Of a stretch of 64,000 nt of DNA, positions 8,716 through 17,114 are shown in pieces; positions within the stretch are counted from its first letter, which is position 1; the number at the start of each line of letters is the position of its first letter. The position numbers and the translations under genes were made by a program. The notes beneath the pieces were generated by a model. It did not search any database. It was not told the origin of the DNA and was given only the letters and a program-made list of their open reading frames with translations. This DNA is from Acinetobacter johnsonii CIP 64.6 (GTDB lineage Bacteria > Pseudomonadota > Gammaproteobacteria > Pseudomonadales > Moraxellaceae): contig NZ_KB849235.1 of NCBI RefSeq assembly GCF_000368045.1, positions 319,016 through 383,015 of the forward strand, given 5' to 3'.

Positions 8716-10094
8716 TAGTCGTATTGCTCACGATATTTACGCACGATGTACAGTGCAACAATGTTCAAACCAAGCGTAATTACAAAGAGGGTCAGACCTA
8801 GTGCAAATGCCACCAAAGCTTGCGGGCTTGCAAAGTCAGTATCACCGGTCAATTGGTTTACGATGGTAATGGTCACAGTTGAAATGGCTTCAAGTGGATT
8901 GGCATGCAATAAAGGACTATTCCCTGCTGCAAGCACCACAATCATGGTCTCACCGATGGCACGTGATGCTGCAAGCAAGAACGCGCCGATAATGCCTGGA
9001 AGTGCTGCTGGTATCACTACCTGACGAATGGTTTCAGACTTTGTCGCGCCTAAACCTAATGAACCATCACGTAATGAACGTGGCACCTGCGTGATAATGT
9101 CATCAGACAGCGATGAAACGAAAGGAATAATCATGATCCCCATGACGAAACCAGCAGTGAGTGCGCTAGTTGCGTTGATGTGTAAACCAACGGACTCACC
9201 AAGCATTTTAAAGAATGGACCAATGATCATCAGTGCAAATACACCGTAAACAATGGTTGGAATCCCTGCGAGCACTTCAATGGTTGGTTTTGCCCATGAG
9301 CGGAAACCAGAAGATGCATATTCAGCAAGATAGATAGCGATCATTAAACCTACAGGGACTGCAACCAAGAGTGCAATACCACTGACCATTAAGGTACCCC
9401 AAAGTAATGGCAGTAAGCCGTAGCTTCCTTCTGCATTACCAGAGGTACTAAAGCCTGGGTTCCATTCTGTACCGAAGAAAAAGTCGAGTGGACTCACAAA
9501 GTGGAAGAATCGCATCGCTTCGCTGAACATCGACATCACGATACCAATCGTGGTTAGAATCGCGACACCAGAACAGAGTGCAAGTGCAACATTAATGGTT
9601 TTCTCAACTTGGTTACGAGCGCGGAACTGAGTTGCAATGCGCTTTTTCGCAGCGACTAAACCTGCCAGTGCTGCACAAATCACCACTGCAATTTTTGCAA
9701 ATGTACCAATGCTTTGAAACTTCGCTAGTTGCTCCGCTGCAGCAAGCTCATACGCGGCTGGTGTATCTGTTACACCAAAACCTGAGGCAATCGCTTCTAC
9801 ACGGTTAATCAACACATCCGTACTAGCAGCATCTAAGGTTGCAGCGACTTGTGCTGGCACGTGATTTAACACCACATGATTCAAAACATTTGGTTCAACA
9901 ATATTCCAAACAATCAAAATTAAAAAAGCAGGGATACCACACCACAAAGCCACTAACGCACCGTAATACCCCGGACGTGAGTGTAATTTTGCAGAATTAT
10001 TTCCCTTACCTGCTAAGTTACGGCTCTGACTTAAGCCCATTTGATAGGCTATGGCAATCAGTGCTAATAACACACCTATAAGTAGCAGATTCAT
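8715..10094 (-). CDS. pstC: Phosphate ABC transporter permease PstC
   Basis: 459-residue inner-membrane permease, partner of PstA in the phosphate channel. The permease core lies in the C-terminal 300 residues, with the loop SLRDGSLGLGATKSETIR and the helix GIIGAFLLAASRAIGETM. As in PstA, the N-terminal part is enlarged: two transmembrane segments bracket a soluble stretch at about residues 70-130. It lies 104 bases downstream of pstS, with a hairpin in that gap. Family assignment is secure; the role of the enlarged N-terminus is unknown. Confidence 0.95.
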   Translation of the reverse strand: MNLLLIGVLLALIAIAYQMGLSQSRNLAGKGNNSAKLHSRPGYYGALVALWCGIPAFLILIVWNIVEPNVLNHVVLNHVPAQVAATLDAASTDVLINRVEAIASGFGVTDTPAAYELAAAEQLAKFQSIGTFAKIAVVICAALAGLVAAKKRIATQFRARNQVEKTINVALALCSGVAILTTIGIVMSMFSEAMRFFHFVSPLDFFFGTEWNPGFSTSGNAEGSYGLLPLLWGTLMVSGIALLVAVPVGLMIAIYLAEYASSGFRSWAKPTIEVLAGIPTIVYGVFALMIIGPFFKMLGESVGLHINATSALTAGFVMGIMIIPFVSSLSDDIITQVPRSLRDGSLGLGATKSETIRQVVIPAALPGIIGAFLLAASRAIGETMIVVLAAGNSPLLHANPLEAISTVTITIVNQLTGDTDFASPQALVAFALGLTLFVITLGLNIVALYIVRKYREQYD

Positions 10095-10147
10095 GTATTC
10101 TCCACGGTTCTTTCAATTTTCATTATTTGAAAAAACTTAATCCTAGT

Positions 10148-10184
10148 AAAAAACGTCAAAGGTAGGACTTGCCTACCGTTGACT
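10148..10184 (-). terminator. Hairpin with U-run between pstS and pstC (partial terminator)
   Basis: On the minus strand a stem made of GGTAGG/CCTACC extended by GTCAA/TTGAC is followed by six T residues (complement of 10148-10153). It lies inside the operon, just after the pstS stop. It probably ends a fraction of transcripts, or protects the pstS message, so that the binding protein is made in excess of the permease. Confidence 0.7.
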
Positions 10185-10198
10185 GTTTCTACGCTTAA

Positions 10199-11224
10199 TT
10201 ACTTAACCGCTTTGCCTGCTTTGAAGTTCGCAAGAACTGCTGCACGCTCTTTGTCTGACATTGAGATCAAACCAGCACGCTCAAGCTTAGAACCTTTACC
10301 TGATACTTTCTTGCTAATGAAGTATTCAGTGTATTCTTTTAAGCCTTTGATTGATTTCAAATGCTCACCCTTCACGTAGAAGAATAGTGGGCGAGAAACT
10401 GGATATGAACCATTCAAAATCGTCTTTTCAGATGGTGCAACATTGTTCACTGTCGCTACACGTAACTTGTCACGGTTTTGGTCATAGAAACCTAAACCAA
10501 ACACACCCACTGCGCTAGGCGACGTTTTTAAGCGCGCCAAAGTTTCAGTGTAGTCACCCGCAATCTCAATCACTTTGCCGTCTTTACGGAAAGTTGAACA
10601 TGCTTTCTTTTGTGCATCTTTATCCATTGCTTTGATTGCTGCATAAGTTTCACAGCCTGCATCAACCATTTTTTCTTGGAACACTTCACGTGTACCGTGG
10701 TTTGATGCTGGAATCACTAAAGTGATTGGTTCGTTTGGAAGGCTTTTGTCAATTTGGTTCCAACGTGTATATGGGTTTGCAACCATTTTACCGTTAGATG
10801 GTAACTGTGCTGCTAAAGCTGCATAGACGTGCTGTGGACGTAATTTGTATGCTGCTTTGCTTGCATTTGAAGCGAACACAATACCGTCATAACCAATTTT
10901 GATTTCGATCACTTGGTTGACACCAGCTTTCTTACAAGCAGCTAATTCTGTATCTTTAATTTTACGAGATGCATTTGCGATATCAATTGTGTTATCGCCC
11001 ACACCATTACAGAACTGTTTTAAGCCACCTGAAGAACCGCCAGAACCAACAACTGGTGCTTTAAATTGTGGGAAAGTATTGCCAAACTCTTCAGCAACAA
11101 TACTTGCATACGGTAAAACTGTTGAAGAACCTGCAATTTGAATTGTGTCACGAGCTGCGTTTGCCGTGGTTGCTACAGCTGCCCCAGAAACTACTACTGC
11201 AAGTGCGATATGGTTTAAGCGCAT
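10199..11224 (-). CDS. pstS: Phosphate-binding periplasmic protein PstS
   Basis: 341-residue periplasmic binding protein for phosphate, first gene of the pst operon. A Sec signal peptide covers about residues 1-23 (hydrophobic core ALAVVVSGAAVA, cleavage after ANA). The phosphate-contacting loops are visible as IAGSSTVLPYA near the mature N-terminus and GSGGSSGGLKQFC at about residues 62-74. It delivers phosphate to PstC/PstA. The upstream region carries a Pho-box-like repeat array, which implies PhoB control under phosphate starvation. Confidence 0.96.
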   Translation of the reverse strand: MRLNHIALAVVVSGAAVATTANAARDTIQIAGSSTVLPYASIVAEEFGNTFPQFKAPVVGSGGSSGGLKQFCNGVGDNTIDIANASRKIKDTELAACKKAGVNQVIEIKIGYDGIVFASNASKAAYKLRPQHVYAALAAQLPSNGKMVANPYTRWNQIDKSLPNEPITLVIPASNHGTREVFQEKMVDAGCETYAAIKAMDKDAQKKACSTFRKDGKVIEIAGDYTETLARLKTSPSAVGVFGLGFYDQNRDKLRVATVNNVAPSEKTILNGSYPVSRPLFFYVKGEHLKSIKGLKEYTEYFISKKVSGKGSKLERAGLISMSDKERAAVLANFKAGKAVK

Positions 11225-11315
11225 ATTTGTTATCTCACATATTAAACATTTTGGAGTACGCCACTTTTTATTCAGTCTTGTACTTTTTTGGATAACTGCA
11301 TTTTGATTTCAGAAT

Positions 11316-11344
11316 ATGACAAGCAAGTTACAGCATTGTGACAC
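11316..11344 (-). promoter_or_regulatory. Putative Pho box (three direct repeats) upstream of pstS
   Basis: Three 7-mers with exact 11-base periodicity lie 92-120 bases before the pstS start: ATGACAA (11316), GTTACAG (11327) and GTGACAC (11338), separated by 4-base spacers. On the minus strand they read GTGTCAC, CTGTAAC and TTGTCAT, close to the PhoB half-site consensus CTGTCAT. A fourth, degenerate copy may start at 11349. The proximal copy also resembles a -35 element, as in E. coli Pho promoters. Confidence 0.78.
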
Positions 11345-11954
11345 TTTCATGATGTTTATTTTTATTTGTCCATGATTCGTTACACTTTGTTCAATTTCAC
11401 CCAGTTTAAACACCTAAAGAATTTTTCTTATTTCGATATAACGAGAGTGCGTAATTCATTTTACATCAATATCCTTTACGCTTTTATAAAAAATAAAACA
11501 CATTTAGAATCAACATATAAAGCAAAAAAGAACTCCATAGACTTTGATTTCTTCAACATTGAATAGCCCTTCTAATCTATAAAAATTTGCGTATACCCAT
11601 ATGCAGAATCCATATAAATTTTCGCCATTTGTCCGAATTTCATAACCCATAAATGACAAATGAGTGGTGTCATATTTAGAAAATTGAGCGTCATTTAGGT
11701 CTTAATTTTTACCTTTTACCCCCATTTATTTCTTAGAAAATAGCATGCTCATCTCAAATACGAGAGCAAATCTATGACTTTTTAGACTCAGGTACCTTTC
11801 TTATTTTTAGAAATATTTGTCCGAATAATGGGTATTTCTGACGACACCGCTTTATTTTTTTCTAAAAGATAGCTCAAAGAAGGAGATTTTGGGCTTCTAC
11901 TCCTCTTACTACCGCCTTAATCATTCATTTTTCGTAAGAAGCGTGACAAGTCAT
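11345..11954. other. Long gene-poor stretch
   Basis: AT-rich sequence with no convincing gene on either strand; the short open frames here have no ribosome binding site or recognisable product. A 12-base direct repeat, ATTTGTCCGAAT, occurs at 11627 and 11815, and the second copy lies in an imperfect AGAAATA/TATTTCT inverted repeat. A 19-base word beginning at 11765 recurs near 22.7 kb. Confidence 0.5.
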
Positions 11955-12199
11955 ATGAGTGCGACATTTCCCATGACAGCTAGCCAAACACGTTTATTTG
12001 TCCTAATTTGCCTTGATTATGACAAGGACTTGCCTGTTGTAGAGGTCATACCTTTAACTTGAAAATTCGTGAATAAAATCAAAAGCCGGAATATTTAACT
12101 TTAGACTTAAGCATTGAAGCTCATTTTCCTGCAGATCCTATTGCAAATATCTGTCGAAAATTACTGCATAAAATGGGTCTGGCTTACTGGTTGCAGTAG
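11955..12199 (+). pseudogene. Probable decayed coding remnant, function unknown
   Basis: Two short frames look coding. From the ATG at 11955, 35 codons (MSATFPMTASQTRLF...VEVIPLT) end at a TGA at 12060; the same frame then continues with KFVNKIKS. A second frame from 12077 reads KPEYLTLDLSIEAHF...NICRKLLHKMGLAYWLQ to a TAG at 12197. One nonsense change and one frameshift would join them into a protein of about 80 residues. The family is not recognised. The coding look rests on residue composition only, so confidence is low. Confidence 0.35.
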
Positions 12200-12206
12200 T
12201 GCAAAC

Positions 12207-12731
12207 TTATTGTGATTTTTCTAAATTTTGTAATAAATTATCCCAATATTTGACAACTTCTATAATTGAGTCGTGGAGAAATCTGAAACCTATTTTCTTC
12301 CCTAGATACTCTATTTCCTTATCAAATTTAATATATACGTAATTTGATTCTTGAAACATACCTGATGAAAAACCAGCTATAAAAATACCGTCATTACTTT
12401 CTGCTTTTATTTGATCTGTTGAATTTATGTTTTTAGGAATTTTATTATTTTCGTTACCTACCCTTAAAACACCATGTTTTGTGGCATTACAAACATCCCT
12501 TATTAATGCAACATCTGGACAGTATTCATAAATCTCTTCTTTCAGAAGCTTTTCAGTAATGGACCACTCATGATTTCTGTTTAACCGTATCGCCAAATAG
12601 TCTCGCATATGATCCAAGACAATTGCGGCTAAACGCCCCCTTCTTAAGTCAGATTTATGTTGAAGGAACTCCTCCACGGTAGGTTTAACAATAGTTAAGT
12701 AATATTCGAAAATATATTGTTCTTCTTTCAT
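12207..12731 (-). CDS. Hypothetical protein
   Basis: 174-residue protein, not recognised. It starts MKEEQYIFEYYLTIVKPTVE and has a DLRRGRLAAIVLDHMRDYLAIRLNR segment that looks like a helical bundle, then a mixed C-terminal half ending in KYWDNLLQNLEKSQ. It is soluble, with no signal peptide or transmembrane segment. The frame stays open upstream into the ddc 3' end, but the ddc terminator lies in that extension, so I place the start at the ATG at 12731; an ATG at 12791 is possible. It is AT-rich compared with ddc and may be acquired. Confidence 0.6.
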   Translation of the reverse strand: MKEEQYIFEYYLTIVKPTVEEFLQHKSDLRRGRLAAIVLDHMRDYLAIRLNRNHEWSITEKLLKEEIYEYCPDVALIRDVCNATKHGVLRVGNENNKIPKNINSTDQIKAESNDGIFIAGFSSGMFQESNYVYIKFDKEIEYLGKKIGFRFLHDSIIEVVKYWDNLLQNLEKSQ

Positions 12732-12791
12732 GACATTTAGCTTGCTTTTATCTTTTGCCCACGTAGGTATACATATAGTTTTATCACACAT

Positions 12792-12822
12792 AAAAAAGGA
12801 GCTGATATCAGCTCCTTTTTTT
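12792..12822. terminator. Palindromic terminator after ddc
   Basis: A perfect palindrome, AAAAAAGGAGCTGAT with its complement, has A and T tracts at the ends and lies 16 bases past the ddc stop. Confidence 0.88.
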
Positions 12823-12837
12823 AACACAAACAATCGA

Positions 12838-14370
12838 TTAAGCAATTGCAGGTGTATAGGTTCCATCTGCGATTGGACCTTTGATACGATCCGCTTCTGC
12901 AAGGACAAGACCAAGCAGGTTCTTCACGTTATCTAAAGTCGCAACTGGACTTAAAGTCGTCATTTTCAATGATTGATTTTGACCCACTTTAGTGACACCA
13001 ATATTCGCTTCACCACGTGCAAACAATTCATCTGCAACGTTTTGGTTTAAGGTATCAAGCAATTCTACTGGATAGCCTTCTGGAACCACACGGAACAATA
13101 CAGATGCAAATTGTGGATCAACCAACATCTCTAAACCAGCAGTTGCATTGATATAATCAGCAACGTCACGAGTTAAAGTAACGCCGTGGTCAATCATAGA
13201 ACCATACAGTTCTTCACCAAGCGCTTCAACAGTCATCCAAAGCTTCAACGCATCGAAACGACGTGTTGTTTGAAGTGACTTAGACACGAGGTTAGGCACG
13301 CCATGCTCTTCGTCATAAGCAGAGTTTAAATACTCAGCTTCATAGTGCATGAAACGATAATTCGCCTCGTCTTTTAGTAAGAACGCACCACAAGAGATGG
13401 TTTGGAAGTAATGCTTATGGAAATCCAGCGCAATTGAGTCAGAAAGCTCAATACCATCCAACATATCACGGTGATCATTCGATAGGATTAAAGCACCCCC
13501 CCACGCCGCATCGATGTGCATCCACGCGCCATATTTGTTGGTGATTTCACGAATTTGCTTCAGTGGATCAATCGCACCTGCATCGGTCGTACCCGCAGTT
13601 GCAACCACACACGCCACAATCTTACCTTCAGCTTGAAGGTGAGCCATGGTTTTTTCAAGTGCATCCACATCCATCTGTGCGTTCTGATTCACAGGAACGG
13701 TCACGACTGATTGGAAACCCATGCCCATCATCGCCATGTTCTTTTGCACAGAGAAGTGTGCATTTTCAGAACAAATGACTTTGACATTACGCATCGCATC
13801 GCCTGGCACGCCATCACGCTGTACAGACCACGGATTACCGTTTTCGTCTTTCCAGTTTTTCGCAATACATGCATCACGTGCAAGCAGTACACCCATCAAG
13901 TTTGACTGTGTACCACCAGAAGTGAACACACCAGCTTGACCTGCACCATAACCCACTTTTTGACGAAGCCAGTCAATCAACTGAACTTCCATCAATGAAC
14001 CTGCAGGACTTTGATCCCAAGAATCCATCGATTGATTTGTTGCATTGATCAGTACTTCAGCAATTTGACTAGTCACCATAGTTGGACAGTGCAAATGCGC
14101 GAGCGAGTGCGGGTGATGGACTTTTAAGCTTTTGTTTAAGAAAAGCTCAACCATACGTTCAAGTGACTTTTGTACACCCAAACCCTCTTTAGAAGGATTA
14201 AATGCAATTGCACTGCGGAGCTCTTTGATGCTACCGCCCGTGTACATTTTGTCGTTTTGCAACCATGCTGCAACTGCTTTAGTCGCTTGGTCCATTGCTG
14301 ACGAGTAGTCAGCAATAGATGCAGCATCATTGCAGAGTAACGCCTTACGGTGTTCTGCAAAATCAACCAT
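12838..14370 (-). CDS. ddc: L-2,4-diaminobutyrate decarboxylase
   Basis: 510-residue group II PLP decarboxylase. It converts L-2,4-diaminobutyrate to 1,3-diaminopropane, the main polyamine of Acinetobacter, in the cytosol. HSLAHLHCPTMV is the substrate-site motif, FTSGGTQSNLMG binds the cofactor phosphate, HIDAAWGG holds the pyridine-contacting Asp, and DFHKHYFQ carries the Schiff-base Lys. It starts two bases after the dat stop, so the two genes form one transcription unit working in sequence. The downstream terminator is clear. 1,3-diaminopropane is reported to be needed for surface motility in A. baumannii. Confidence 0.95.
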   Translation of the reverse strand: MVDFAEHRKALLCNDAASIADYSSAMDQATKAVAAWLQNDKMYTGGSIKELRSAIAFNPSKEGLGVQKSLERMVELFLNKSLKVHHPHSLAHLHCPTMVTSQIAEVLINATNQSMDSWDQSPAGSLMEVQLIDWLRQKVGYGAGQAGVFTSGGTQSNLMGVLLARDACIAKNWKDENGNPWSVQRDGVPGDAMRNVKVICSENAHFSVQKNMAMMGMGFQSVVTVPVNQNAQMDVDALEKTMAHLQAEGKIVACVVATAGTTDAGAIDPLKQIREITNKYGAWMHIDAAWGGALILSNDHRDMLDGIELSDSIALDFHKHYFQTISCGAFLLKDEANYRFMHYEAEYLNSAYDEEHGVPNLVSKSLQTTRRFDALKLWMTVEALGEELYGSMIDHGVTLTRDVADYINATAGLEMLVDPQFASVLFRVVPEGYPVELLDTLNQNVADELFARGEANIGVTKVGQNQSLKMTTLSPVATLDNVKNLLGLVLAEADRIKGPIADGTYTPAIA

Positions 14371-14372
14371 GA

Positions 14373-15746
14373 TTACGCGCCTCGAGTTGCAACAAGTGCT
14401 TCAGCAATTGCTTTCTTGAAGCGAGAAACCGCTTCAACACATTCATCATGAGTGATGATCAATGGGCAAAGTAAACGAATGACTGTACCGTTACGGCCGC
14501 CTTTTTCTAACAACAATTTGTTGTTAAAGCATGCCGCTTGAATCGCTGCTGCCAATTGACCATCTGCAGGTAAAGACCCCATATGATCTGCTGGTTTGCG
14601 TTCATCAACAATTTCAACACCAATCATCAAACCACGGCCACGCACGTTACCGATACATGGGAACTCTTGAGCAAGCTTTTTAAATTCAGCTTGTAAGAAA
14701 TCACCACGTTCTTGTGCATTTTGCGCAAGGTTTTGTTCTTTGATGGTTTTGATCGTTGCAAGACCAGTACCCATTGCCAATTGGTTACCACGGAAAGTAC
14801 CCGTATGACCTGCTGGCTGCCAAGCATCAAACTTACGTTTAATACCCAACACAGCAAGCGGTAAGCTACCACCAACAGCTTTAGACATCACCACTACGTC
14901 AGGTTCAATACCCGCATGTTCAAATGCGAACATTTTGCCTGAACGTGCAAAGCCTGCTTGAACTTCGTCAAGAATCAACACAATGTTGTGTTTTTCAGTC
15001 ACTTCGCGGATTTTTTTCAACCATTTGGTTGGCGCTGTGACCACACCGCCTTCACCTTGAATTGCTTCAAGAATGACAGCAGCTGGCTTGGTTACACCAC
15101 TTTCAACATCTTCAATGAAGTTTTCAAAGAAATACGTCAAAGCATCCACACCCGCTTCACCACCTAAACCAAGTGGGCAACGGTATTCATGCGGATACGG
15201 CATAAATTGAACGCCTGGCATTAAACCATTTACAGCATTTTTCGCAGACAGGTTACCTGTCATTGCAAGAGCGCCGTGCGTCATACCATGGTAACCACCA
15301 GAGAAACTAATCACTGTGCTACGACCGGTATACGTCTTCGCTAATTTAATTGCTGCTTCCGTGCCATCTGCACCAGATGGACCACAGAACTGTAGACAAT
15401 ACTCTTCCTTACCGCCTGGTAATTGTTCAAGTAATGCTTCAGTAAATGCATCTTTTAAAGGTGTCGTTAAATCCAAAGTATGTAAAGGAAGACCACTTGC
15501 AAGTGTATCTTGAATACTTTGAATTACCGCAGGATGATTATGGCCCAAAGCCAATGTTCCTGCCCCAGCTAAACAATCGAGGTACTCTGTACCTTCAACA
15601 TCAGTAACCCAGCAGCCTAATGCTTTGGCTATCGCTAACGGTAATTTCCGTGGATAGCTACGAACATTGGATTCCATCTGACTTTGGCGAGTCAAATAGT
15701 ATTCGTTAGTAGTATTAGTGGCAGGGTTTACAGAAGAAACGCTCAT
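14373..15746 (-). CDS. dat: Diaminobutyrate--2-oxoglutarate aminotransferase
   Basis: 457-residue class III aminotransferase that makes L-2,4-diaminobutyrate from aspartate semialdehyde with glutamate as donor. FCGPSGADGTEAAIKLAK is the phosphate-binding region, LDEVQAGFARSGKMFAFEH the cofactor-Asp region, and VVMSKAVGGSLPLAV carries the catalytic Lys. It is the first gene of the dat-ddc operon; its product is the direct substrate of Ddc. The ATG at 15746 follows a weak AGAGATGG-like site. Confidence 0.95.
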   Translation of the reverse strand: MSVSSVNPATNTTNEYYLTRQSQMESNVRSYPRKLPLAIAKALGCWVTDVEGTEYLDCLAGAGTLALGHNHPAVIQSIQDTLASGLPLHTLDLTTPLKDAFTEALLEQLPGGKEEYCLQFCGPSGADGTEAAIKLAKTYTGRSTVISFSGGYHGMTHGALAMTGNLSAKNAVNGLMPGVQFMPYPHEYRCPLGLGGEAGVDALTYFFENFIEDVESGVTKPAAVILEAIQGEGGVVTAPTKWLKKIREVTEKHNIVLILDEVQAGFARSGKMFAFEHAGIEPDVVVMSKAVGGSLPLAVLGIKRKFDAWQPAGHTGTFRGNQLAMGTGLATIKTIKEQNLAQNAQERGDFLQAEFKKLAQEFPCIGNVRGRGLMIGVEIVDERKPADHMGSLPADGQLAAAIQAACFNNKLLLEKGGRNGTVIRLLCPLIITHDECVEAVSRFKKAIAEALVATRGA

Positions 15747-16219
15747 ATCGAATTACCATCTCTGATATGGGTTGAAAGAAATAAGTCGGGTGACTTTTGG
15801 TCCTTTGACTCGGCGCTTTATAAATCTAGTCAGATAGCGTTTGGATACTTCATAACTAGGAGGCGGATGATACAGAAATTTTCAATAAAATAAACAGCTT
15901 TTGGACATTATCTGCCAGAAATTTACTAAAAAAATATATCATGCCAAACCATAGCTTAAATTATCCTCTTATAGTGTGACAACGTAAAGAAAAGCCGATG
16001 AATTTATTTATTTTTCAACTTCGCCACAAAAATTCAAAATACTCACCTTGGTTGAAAAATAAGTTTTTGAAATAAATAGATTTATCTAGGTTTTTCTGAA
16101 AAATATTTTATACCTTTTTTTTACAATCGAACCACAATATTTTCGCAAATTCACCACAAATTGGCTTTAAGCTTTTTACAAATGTTGCAAAACTCCTCCT
16201 AAATAAAAAAGGAATAAAA
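15747..16219. other. Intergenic region between divergent dat and SIMPL gene
   Basis: AT-rich spacer that must hold the dat promoter (minus strand) and the SIMPL gene promoter (plus strand). An AGGAGG followed by an 8-codon frame at 15867 is present, but its 3-base spacing is poor. No operator, RNA gene or real coding region is evident. Confidence 0.5.
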
Positions 16220-16921
16220 ATGCGTCAATTCTTCATCCCAGCAATCGCGCTTAGTGCTTTATTTAGCTCAGCAGTTTTTGCTCAGTCTGAGAACCAATTG
16301 AACTACAATATTGTCAATGTTCAGGCCGAGGCAACACGCCAAGTATCTAATGATTTAATGAATGCAACACTTTACATTGAACGTAGTAACAAACAACCTG
16401 CCGAACTCGCTACACAAATTACGCAGCTGATGAATCAAGCCACAGCTTTAGCTCGTAAATATCCAAGCGTAAAAGTCGAAACAGGTTCTCAAACCACCTA
16501 CCCAATTTACAACGATGACAACCAAAAGTTAAAAGAATGGCGTGGTCGTGCTGAAATTAATTTAGAAAGTACCGACTTTAAAGCGGCGAGCCAGTTGATT
16601 GGTGAACTACAGCAGAACTTCCAAACGCAGTCAATCGGCTTTAGTGTGTCCGACACACAACGTAAGAAAGTGGAAAATGAGCTGATTGTTGAAGCATCGA
16701 AAAACTTTCAACAGCGTGCACAATCATTAGCACAAGCATGGAGTAAGTCAGGTTATAACTTGGTTAACTTAAACATTAATACCAGCAACTACTACCCTCG
16801 CCCAGTCATGATGCGTGCAGAAAGTGCAAAATTTGCAGCAGCTGATGCACCAATGCAAGATGTAGCTGGCGGTGAATCTAAAATCACTGTGAATGCAAAT
16901 GGTACTGTTCAACTTAAATAA
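16220..16921 (+). CDS. Periplasmic SIMPL-domain (DUF541) protein
   Basis: 233-residue secreted protein. The signal peptide covers residues 1-21 (cleavage after VFA). The mature part is a SIMPL/DUF541 domain: NIVNVQAEATRQVSNDLMNA near the start, a YPIYNDDNQKLKEWRGRAEI central strand-rich block, and the typical end NLNINTSNYYPRPVMMRAES. Relatives include E. coli YggE, linked to oxidative-stress tolerance; the biochemical role is unknown. AAAGGA lies 7 bases before the ATG. It is monocistronic and ends at a hairpin terminator. Confidence 0.88.
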   Translation: MRQFFIPAIALSALFSSAVFAQSENQLNYNIVNVQAEATRQVSNDLMNATLYIERSNKQPAELATQITQLMNQATALARKYPSVKVETGSQTTYPIYNDDNQKLKEWRGRAEINLESTDFKAASQLIGELQQNFQTQSIGFSVSDTQRKKVENELIVEASKNFQQRAQSLAQAWSKSGYNLVNLNINTSNYYPRPVMMRAESAKFAAADAPMQDVAGGESKITVNANGTVQLK

Positions 16922-16943
16922 CAGATTTCATTCAAATTCATCT

Positions 16944-16972
16944 AAAAAGCCATGTTAAACATGGCTTTTTTA
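16944..16972 (+). terminator. Intrinsic terminator after SIMPL gene
   Basis: AAAAAGCCATGTT pairs with AACATGGCTTTTT and is followed by a T-rich tract, 23 bases after the stop. Confidence 0.88.
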
Positions 16973-17036
16973 TTGTGTGATCCATTAAGAAGACTTTAAT
17001 TCGCCTATTAATTTTAGCGTTTTAATTGCAATAAGT

Positions 17037-17055
17037 GATAATGGTTATTATTTAA
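17037..17055 (+). promoter_or_regulatory. Fur-box-like site upstream of TonB receptor
   Basis: The 19-mer starting GATAATGGTTATTATT matches the classical Fur consensus (GATAATGATAATCATTATC) at 13 of 19 positions and lies about 60 bases before the receptor start. It implies iron-repressed expression, in keeping with a ferric-siderophore receptor. Confidence 0.6.
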
Positions 17056-17114
17056 TTTCATCAAAGTTCAGCATATGATAGCCGCGCTATTTATTATGGA
17101 TTGCGCACAAAAGA

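Noticed and set aside
11366..11566. 66-codon open frame upstream of pstS
   Set aside because: AT-rich spacer with Phe/Lys/Asn bias expected from base composition; no start signal and no recognisable product.
12732..12914. N-terminal extension of the gene at 12207-12731 into ddc
   Set aside because: The extension crosses the ddc terminator and overlaps the end of ddc; an internal ATG is more plausible.
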